A stretch of 14,969 nt of DNA, taken from Chloroflexota bacterium (GTDB lineage: Bacteria; Chloroflexota; Anaerolineae; Anaerolineales; UBA4823). Shown piece after piece: positions 1 through 6,500 of the stretch (its first letter is position 1; each line of letters opens with the position of its first letter). The stretch is from positions 1-14,969 of the forward strand of contig JAAZNS010000263.1 of assembly GCA_012798185.1 (NCBI GenBank), read 5' to 3'. The position numbers and the translations under genes are program-made. The notes under the pieces are model-generated. The model did not search any database. It was given only the letters and a program-made list of their open reading frames with translations, and was not told the DNA's origin.

Positions 1-2
1 AA

Positions 3-704
3 CAAGATCAATGCGGTTTTTATATTTTTTCCTGGTATCAATCTATCGGACAGGCAATTTTAGATAAAAGCCTGCCCATAATTTTATTGGAATCGAATTC
101 CAATCATTGCATTCAGACAAATAAAAATGTCACCGAGATATCCCGCCAAGAACATGATAATCAATGCCTGGCGATAGCGCGGTTGCTCACCGACAACCCT
201 GAGATATCAAAGGATGCTCAAGCTAATACCGACACTTTATGGGAACCAATTTCGCAAGAAGTTCTCTGTTTCAATTATTTTTTATTGAGCGCCTCGGTTG
301 AGAGCGAATTCATCGCTCAAAGCTGGTATCAATCAGAAGACGATCCACAACCCATTGTGGAAAAGTTCAAGCAATGGAAAACCAAAATCGCAGCCCATGG
401 TATTAAAAAATCCATTCCCGCAGATAAACCCTCAGGGTCAGTCTTGTCTCACTATGTGTTGATCCCCGATTGTCACGAAGATCTTCTGGCGTATTACATG
501 GAAACTTTACGTGGATTTTTCTTGAAGCATAAACCAGTGATGGGCTTTTGCATTGAAGAAGCTTTGCTTGCCCACAGAATCACTGTCGTCGGAGATATTC
601 AACAATATCCCGCTGGCACATTGGAGAAATTATTAAGCTCAGGCTGCCAGGTAGAGCATATATTTCGGGATGGCACAGTTATTGCATCAACGTTTTCAAA
701 TTAG
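3..704 (+). CDS. Hypothetical protein, probably 5'-partial, with a CWB2-like C-terminal segment
   Basis: I do not recognise this gene as a named family. The frame is open from base 3 with no ATG. The first plausible internal start is a TTG at 87 (205 aa) with no ribosome binding site, and the residues before it (FYIFSWYQSIGQAILDK) read like protein, so the gene probably begins upstream of the window. No transmembrane segment is visible in the part after 87. The last 45 residues (RITVVGD, then LEKLLSSGCQVEHI, then an alanine near the end) resemble the cell-wall-binding repeat 2 pattern, in which a VVGG-type strand is followed by a helix and a G-x-VxRI strand. That would suggest a Rossmann-like surface or scaffold fold; this is inference from pattern only. 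It ends 18 bases before the ftsZ-like gene, so it is probably in the same transcript. Confidence 0.72.
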   Translation, partial: QDQCGFYIFSWYQSIGQAILDKSLPIILLESNSNHCIQTNKNVTEISRQEHDNQCLAIARLLTDNPEISKDAQANTDTLWEPISQEVLCFNYFLLSASVESEFIAQSWYQSEDDPQPIVEKFKQWKTKIAAHGIKKSIPADKPSGSVLSHYVLIPDCHEDLLAYYMETLRGFFLKHKPVMGFCIEEALLAHRITVVGDIQQYPAGTLEKLLSSGCQVEHIFRDGTVIASTFSN

Positions 705-722
705 TCCTTTTACTGGAGTAAA

Positions 723-1934
723 ATGATGATTGCATCTATCAATTCGCCGTTCGAAGAAGAAATCAATTTTAATCAACCTCAAAATGAGATCAATACTGAA
801 TTTTCGATTAAAAAGCCAGTTTTAAAAGTAATTGGGCTGGGCGGCGGCGGTTGCAATGCAATCAGCCGGATGATGGAATTGGGTTTCCACGGTGTAGAAT
901 TTATTGCTGCTAATACTGATCATCAGGCTTTAAATAACATCCCTGCCCCAGTAAAAATTCAATTAGGTCCCCGTGTTACAAGAGGATTAGGCGCAGGGGG
1001 AGATCCTGCTATCGGAAAGGCAGCTGCACAGGAAAGTGCTAAAGAAATCGCCGATGCATTAGCTGGCGCGGATATGGTATTCCTTACCGCTGGCATGGGC
1101 GGAGGAACCGGCACAGGCTCGATCCCGGTGGCGGCTGAAATTGCCCGTCAAATCGGTGCTGTAGCTATTGCGGTCGTTACAACGCCCTTCTCTTTTGAGA
1201 TGGGCAGACGGCAAAAAAATTCCGCGGAGGGATTAGCTCAATTGCAAGCACAAACCAACACATTAATTGCTATCCCTAATGACCGGCTCTTATATGTTGC
1301 GCCAAAAAACTTACCCATAGAAACTGCTTTTCGGCTGGCTGATGATGTCTTGCGTCAGGCAGTGCAAGGAATCACCGAATTAATTACCGAACCCGGATTG
1401 ATTAACGTCGACTTTTCCCATATCCGCAGGCTTATGATGATGGGAGGCGGATCGTTTATGGCAATCGGTCATGGATATGGAGAAAATAAATCTCAGCAAG
1501 CCATTGAACAAGCGTTAAATCACCCTCTTCTCGAAACAGTCTCTCTTGATCATGCTTCCGGTATTATTGCAAACTTCACGGGAGGTCCTGATTTAACCCT
1601 TTACGAGGTAGAATCGGCATTGACCTATCTGCAGAATCAGACCGGATCGCAATCAGAAATCGTTATGGGAGTGATTAATGACGATCAAATGATGGGTCGA
1701 GTTCAGGTGATCCTGGTAGTCACCGGGATAGTTTCCCCCAGCCTCGAAACAACGATCTCCAGACCAGCAATAAAGGAGGCTGCAACAGTCAAGGTCGAAA
1801 ATGCTCCAGTGCCTAAGCTTGCTGAAGCACTGCCTGTGGGAGCCTATAATCTTGAGCGCTTACAGGAATTCCCCGAGCCAACCAATCTCGATCTTCCCGC
1901 CTTCTTACGAAAGCGAGTGAAATACGATGGGTAA
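723..1934 (+). CDS. FtsZ-family GTPase (divergent paralogue, T7-loop Asp replaced by His)
   Basis: This 403-aa protein is a tubulin/FtsZ-superfamily GTPase expected to bind GTP and polymerise in the cytoplasm. Visible FtsZ landmarks, in order, are the G1 loop LGGGGCNA (about residues 39-46), ANTDHQAL, TRGLGAGGDP, the signature GGGTGTG at residues 126-132, TTPFSFE, IPNDRLL, AFRLADDVLRQAVQGI, the T7 loop NVDFSH at 228-233, and FTGGPDLTL. The C-terminus, LDLPAFLRKR, matches the FtsZ tail peptide that binds FtsA-type membrane tethers. The T7 loop of FtsZ is NxDxxD; here Asn228 and Asp230 remain but the third Asp is His233. That Asp activates GTP hydrolysis across the filament interface, so turnover may be slow. 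No ftsA or cell-wall-cluster gene is nearby, so this is more likely a paralogue than the main division FtsZ. GGAG at 715-718 is closer to ideal spacing for the second ATG (726). Confidence 0.93.
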   Translation: MMIASINSPFEEEINFNQPQNEINTEFSIKKPVLKVIGLGGGGCNAISRMMELGFHGVEFIAANTDHQALNNIPAPVKIQLGPRVTRGLGAGGDPAIGKAAAQESAKEIADALAGADMVFLTAGMGGGTGTGSIPVAAEIARQIGAVAIAVVTTPFSFEMGRRQKNSAEGLAQLQAQTNTLIAIPNDRLLYVAPKNLPIETAFRLADDVLRQAVQGITELITEPGLINVDFSHIRRLMMMGGGSFMAIGHGYGENKSQQAIEQALNHPLLETVSLDHASGIIANFTGGPDLTLYEVESALTYLQNQTGSQSEIVMGVINDDQMMGRVQVILVVTGIVSPSLETTISRPAIKEAATVKVENAPVPKLAEALPVGAYNLERLQEFPEPTNLDLPAFLRKRVKYDG

Positions 1935-2187
1935 CACAACTCTCTCCTCAGATATTATCAAGTCGGTTACCAATCAAATATATAAGAAATATCCCGAATT
2001 TGCCGGAGTGGCGCCAAAAGTCCGCCGGCAGGCAATTCCCAAAGGAAGTAATGCAGTCAATCAATCGATCTTCCTTTTTACCTTCAACACCACTGCTCAC
2101 ACCGACGATCATGTTGTTATCCCTCGCTCGATAAGAGTTACAGTAAACGAGAATGGAAAAATCATAAAAATCACCTCCTCCCGCTAA
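1927..2187 (+). CDS. 86-aa stand-alone version of the protease C-terminal domain
   Basis: This is a small soluble protein with no signal peptide or membrane segment. Its start overlaps the end of the ftsZ-like gene by 8 bases (ATGGGTAA), so the two are probably translationally coupled. It belongs to no named family I know, but it is related to the last ~100 residues of the C25-like protease encoded at 9373-12462. The final 19 residues of each share 9 identities (R, T, ENGK, K and terminal SR) plus six conservative changes. Upstream, both have a V-x-N helix, a tyrosine/proline stretch, a K-[VI]-R-[KR] basic motif, and an Asn before a hydrophobic strand. The small protein lacks the cysteine-rich insert of the protease. 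It could be a competitor, an inhibitor, a substrate or a shared docking domain; which is not shown by the sequence. Confidence 0.85.
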   Translation: MGNTTLSSDIIKSVTNQIYKKYPEFAGVAPKVRRQAIPKGSNAVNQSIFLFTFNTTAHTDDHVVIPRSIRVTVNENGKIIKITSSR

Positions 2188-2188
2188 T

Positions 2189-2404
2189 ATGAGCATCCGT
2201 CAAATCTCCTATTCTTTAGAAATTTCCTTTTGGTGGACAATCATTCCCTGGATGTCTAAATCTTGTATTTTACGTAAAACCGTCGAATTTTGCTGGAAAA
2301 TTTACCAGGGAATTCAAGAAAAACCATATTGGCAGGTTATTCTGATTTGTTCAGCAGCCAGCCTTTTTGGGGGAGTACTGTTGGGTTTCTTGAGTGCGTT
2401 ATGA
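2189..2404 (+). CDS. Small single-pass membrane protein (71 aa)
   Basis: I do not recognise this protein. It starts one base after the preceding stop (TAATATG), and its stop shares bases with the next start (TTATGA, with ATG at 2401), which is typical of coupled operon genes. The N-terminal half is rich in tryptophan, cysteine and basic residues (FWWTIIPW, ILRKTVEFCWK). The C-terminal ~22 residues (WQVILICSAASLFGGVLLGF) form one clear transmembrane helix ending almost at the C-terminus, so it looks tail-anchored with the N-terminus probably inside. There is no Shine-Dalgarno sequence, and translation probably depends on ribosomes finishing the 86-aa gene. Placement and the clean membrane helix support it being real. 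An overlapping frame is open from 2290, but I take that as an accidental extension of the next gene. Confidence 0.68.
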   Translation: MSIRQISYSLEISFWWTIIPWMSKSCILRKTVEFCWKIYQGIQEKPYWQVILICSAASLFGGVLLGFLSAL

Positions 2405-3150
2405 AAAAATCGTTAGCAGTCTTACTCCTGGTCATTTGTCTGTCATTTTTTCTTTTCGGATTTTGGTCAGGACAGAATATCAATGGATTTCTAAACCAGA
2501 TGTCTAACCCCAGCTCTGCGAAAGCACGCGCCAATTCTGATGAACTCCCCAATCATCAGCAGAATATGCTGCTGGTGGAAGTAAACAAATTAGAGGCTGA
2601 AAAACCACAACTTGAAAGCATATGGTTGATACTTTATATCAAGGATGTTCCCAAAATAACCTGGATGCCTCTTTATATTGCTTCTTCATCTGGAAACACC
2701 GGATTTCCTGATGGCAATATCGTTTCAGGGAAAAAATTTAAGCTTGGAAAGAATAAAACGCTTGCCCCAGAATTCGAAACAGCTTTACGTAAGAATGACA
2801 TTTGGTGGAATGGTTATATTGTTACAGATAAACAAAGCGTTAGTAAACTTATTGAATTTCTTGGATCAGCGCCAAAATCTGCCATGATAGATTCTGAAAA
2901 TTCAAATGAGAATCTCATCGCTGCTTCGCTGCTTGCCTCCCCGGTAAAGGAAAAAGTGGCTCAAATTCAAAGCATATGCCGGCTTGCCTCATCACTGGAA
3001 AATCCTTTAATGATAAAAACATGGATTGAGGATAGCGTCAACCTGGTAAGCGATCTGCCTCGTGATGAATTGCTTGCCCGCTGGATCGCTATGGCTGGAA
3101 AACAAACCAGCCTTTCCTGTGAATTTCCTTCGCTATATATAATTCCATAA
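2401..3150 (+). CDS. Membrane-anchored extracytoplasmic protein, weakly LCP-like (249 aa)
   Basis: The start is set at the ATG at 2401 because it places MKKSLAVLLLVICLSFFLFG at the N-terminus. This is a textbook signal peptide or signal anchor with a basic n-region and a hydrophobic core. It also gives a 4-base ATGA overlap with the preceding stop. The open frame extends back to 2290, but that would bury the signal sequence. There is no lipobox cysteine, so it is an anchored or secreted protein, not a lipoprotein. The outer domain has a hydrophobic strand (NMLLVEVNKLE), SIWLILYIKDVPKITWMPLYIAS, KNDIWWNGYIVTD and LIEFLG. That order recalls the core of LytR-CpsA-Psr wall-attachment enzymes, but the arginine/aspartate catalytic pattern is not evident, so I call it only LCP-like. 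It is the last gene before the hairpin at 3190-3222. Confidence 0.8.
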   Translation: MKKSLAVLLLVICLSFFLFGFWSGQNINGFLNQMSNPSSAKARANSDELPNHQQNMLLVEVNKLEAEKPQLESIWLILYIKDVPKITWMPLYIASSSGNTGFPDGNIVSGKKFKLGKNKTLAPEFETALRKNDIWWNGYIVTDKQSVSKLIEFLGSAPKSAMIDSENSNENLIAASLLASPVKEKVAQIQSICRLASSLENPLMIKTWIEDSVNLVSDLPRDELLARWIAMAGKQTSLSCEFPSLYIIP

Positions 3151-3189
3151 CCGATTTTTCCTAAAATATTAATGGCATATATCTTGCAT

Positions 3190-3222
3190 CGATCTGATTA
3201 ACAATCAGATCGTTCTTTTTTT
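3190..3222 (+). terminator. Rho-independent terminator or attenuator-type hairpin
   Basis: A perfect 10-bp inverted repeat, CGATCTGATT / AATCAGATCG, with a 3-base AAC loop is followed by TTCTTTTTTT. It lies 39 bases after the stop of the 249-aa gene and only about 16 bases before the start at 3239. There is no room for a promoter between the T-tract and the AGGAAGG ribosome site (about 3228-3234). Downstream genes must therefore be transcribed through it or from a promoter upstream of it. It therefore works either as a partial terminator that lowers downstream expression or as an attenuator in a leader. Confidence 0.75.
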
Positions 3223-3238
3223 ACCCAGGAAGGTTCCC

Positions 3239-3562
3239 ATGATCACAATTACTACCTATGATGTAATGCTGATAATCATTGCCACTCTTTTTACCATAGG
3301 CGTTCTTTCCTCGATAATCGGCATCATTATTTTGGTCACTAAATCCATTGGTAAAGAAGTCAGCACAATCGCTGTTCAAACTACAAAACTGGCGGAAAAA
3401 GGGATTGCCGAAGATATCGCAGGTTTAGTAGGGAATGCCTCCTCCCTGCTTGATGCGATCAACCAGCTCATCGTCAATACCGCTGGTGTGGGGGTTTTCC
3501 TAACGCTATTTGGATTGCTCATGATCGCAGCAGCCGGAATTCTTACCCTGCAAATTTACTAA
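3239..3562 (+). CDS. Two-transmembrane-helix small membrane protein (107 aa)
   Basis: This is not a named family that I recognise. There are two strong hydrophobic segments: residues ~8-34 (MLIIIATLFTIGVLSSIIGI, then IILV) and ~80-106 (GVGVFLTLFGLLMIAAAGIL). They flank a ~45-residue amphipathic loop containing KSIGKEV, TTKLAEKGIAEDIAGLVGN and LLDAINQLI. Both termini are short, so nearly the whole protein is membrane plus loop. The start ATG is preceded by a good AGGAAGG ribosome site, and the coding frame ends 13 bases before the giant TPR gene, so these are co-transcribed. The layout would fit a membrane anchor for the TPR protein or a small channel/holin-like protein. Nothing in the sequence decides between them. 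Confidence 0.85.
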   Translation: MITITTYDVMLIIIATLFTIGVLSSIIGIIILVTKSIGKEVSTIAVQTTKLAEKGIAEDIAGLVGNASSLLDAINQLIVNTAGVGVFLTLFGLLMIAAAGILTLQIY

Positions 3563-3575
3563 AAGGTAAAAACTC

Positions 3576-6500
3576 ATGCCCGAAACACCATCTTGCGTCA
3601 TCTCTGAGATAAAACAAATATTGCCCGATTCAACCTGGAATTGGGTGATTCCGGCGCTCATGAAAGAACCTCTGGTTTGGGATAGTCTATGCATATTAAA
3701 AAAAGACGACCCCAATTTTCCAATCAAAAATTTCATCCGCCGGCCTGAAGATTGCACACCCGCTGCTATTGCATTGTCATTGCTAAAATATCCCTCAACG
3801 CCAGATCAATTGCGTTCGCTTCCTCTCATGCCTGTCGAAGATAATTTCCGGGATGCCGTGGAATCGATTTCTGAAGAAAATATCTCAGATTTATGCCAAG
3901 CGGGATTATTGGCATTGAAACTCCGGGAGATCTACCGAAAAAATGGCATCTGGGAACATTCAATTAACCAGATTCCTTCTGCAGCTTTATGCTGTCTTTT
4001 TGGCATCATCCCTGACCAATTGGCATTATTGAAAAAATTAATCAATGGACAAGAAAATCGAGATGAAAATGCAGAAAATCAGTCAATTCAACTGGCACTT
4101 CATGTCTTATTGAGTAACCCTCTGCCCTTGGATTCAATGACAGAGTTAACTAATTTATTTTTGAAAGAATTACCCTTGTCTCTTCAGCAGCAGATCGTTC
4201 GGGCTTTGGTTGATCAAAATGCTCAACTGGGAACGCGTATTGCACAAAGCTTTGTGAAACGCTATGAAACACCTGCCTATAAAAAACCTGTCTCTCTATT
4301 GGATTATGTCAAGGAATTAAATCATAAGGTCGAATGTGCAGAATTTTTCCGCCTTGCCGCTGATTCATATAAGGGGAATTCGCTTCTCGAACAAGTAAAG
4401 AACGAAATCAATCGGTTTCAGGCAAACCTCAATTTAGAAATGGCAAAAAATACCGCACTCAATGGAGATTCAGAGAAAGCTATCGGTTTTTTGGAGCAAG
4501 CGGTTAAGCTAGATTCAACTTCGCTGGAATATTTCGGCGCGTATTTGATGGCTTTGATTGACCAAAATAAATATGAAGAAGCTCAACAAAACCTTATCGA
4601 ATATTCCCATTCAATTGAGTTAATCGACCATCCAGGAATACTGCTGGCTGAAGCCCTGATCGAATTAAACTCTCCTGAAAACTCCCCTATCGATCAGATG
4701 ATGAAGGCGCGAGATATTTGCTTGAAGATTATTTATTACTTAAGAGACGCACCTACATCAGATGATTATTCTTTTTGTGATATCGCATTTGTCACCCGCC
4801 TGATTAAGTGTTTATTACGCGTCAATCTGGCGCAAGAAGCCGCCTGGGTTGCAGCAAAATATATATTCCCCATATCAACAAACCCATCTCTCCAGCATCT
4901 TTTAGCACAAACAAAATTCGCAGCCGCAGATATTGAAAGTGCTGTTCAGGCGGCTCATCTGGCAGTTGCCGTGGAGCCATCGAATACGACATATTGCCGC
5001 ACCTTAGCTGAATGCCTGGAAGCAAACCGAGATTGGCAAAATGCTGCGCTTGAGCGGAAGCGGATCATTGAACAATCTGCCTCCCCTCGATCGCAAGATT
5101 TCCATGCACTTGGATTTTGCGCTATTAGAGCCGGTCTGCTGGATATTGGAATTAAAGCTTGCCAACAGGCTTTATCATTAAACGGAAATGATGGCATTGC
5201 ATATGCCATTATGGGAGAGCTGGTTTCGCAAAACAGCAACGCCAGTGAAGCCAGCGAATATTTCGACCGTGCTATTCAATTTTCTTCAAACTATATTTAC
5301 CCCTGGAAAGCTCTTGCTGAATTTAGTTTTAAATCTGGCAGCCTAGAGAAAGCCCTGGAAACTTTAAAAACAGCTTCTCACATTACACCCGATGCACCAG
5401 AAATTTACATGTTATTAGGGGATATGTATCAAAAAACCGACTCGCCCACTCTAGCATTAGAAGCCTATAAACAAGCTGCAAGCCTTATCGGTGATTCAAT
5501 TCAGTATATTGATCCTGATGAAGAAAAATTTTTCGCTAGTGTAAAAGCAATCGATTTAGCCTGTCGAATTTCAGAAAAACTGGGAGCAATGCTCTGTGAG
5601 CTTGGTCATATTGAAGAATCTCAAGCTGTGTTGGAAAAAGCGCTGAGCAACTATCCTTTCGATCCAAACCTGGCATACCAACTCTCACGTACTTATATTG
5701 CCCAGCATGAATATGCCGCAGCCTTTTCTGCTCTGCAAACTGTGCTTGCCAGTAAACCTGGGAATGCTCAACCATATCTTGATTATGCACGTTGTGCAAT
5801 TGCTCTTAATGAAAATGGATATCATTCGATTTTATTCGATTTCGAAAAAAAGAATTATCGTACTCCGGAAAAAAGCGGGGAATTAATTGCTGTTCTTCAA
5901 AAAGCACTTCAAATCGATCCATCCCTAGAAGAAGCGAAAGCATTGTTGGCAGAAATCCTGGCATTCGAAGGTGATTATGCCATGGCAATGGATGCTTTTC
6001 GAGCAGCTTTGGAAACCGGGCTGGCAAAGGAAAAAACTTGGCAATCGCGGCTGGGTTTGGGCTTGGGAGTAGTTGCCTTAAAGCTAAATCAGGGAGAAAC
6101 AGCTGTGGCGGCTTTGCTTGAAGCCAATAAGACCGACCCGTCAAATCCCCTCATCCACCAGGCATTATCGATGGCATATCAGTCACTTGGACTCAATGAA
6201 GATTCATTAAATTCTGCTCGAGCAGCATTGATGATTGATTCTGGAAATGTAGACCTACTAGCCTGGTTCGCAAAACAAATCACCTCTTTGAAAGACCACC
6301 AGGGCGAGATGCTTCCTCATGTGCGTTCTGAGGCTATTGCTGCACTTCGCCGGGCAGTTAATATTTGCCCCCAACGGGCAGATTTATGGATATTCCTGGG
6401 ACAAATACAATTAAGTGCCGGCGATCTTAATGGAGCAGCAGAATCACTGAGTAAATTAATCCCTGTCCAAAATCAGGAATATACGCTGGATAGCCTTCCT

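Noticed and set aside
2290..2400. N-terminal extension of the 249-aa gene back to ATG 2290
   Set aside because: It would place a perfect signal peptide (MKKSLAVLLL...) internally and overlap the 71-aa gene by over 100 bases; ATG 2401 with an ATGA overlap is far better.
3151..3189. Promoter for the 107-aa gene (TAAAAT at 3162-3167)
   Set aside because: The -10-like hexamer has no acceptable -35 at 16-18 bases upstream, and the A/T-rich context makes chance matches likely.
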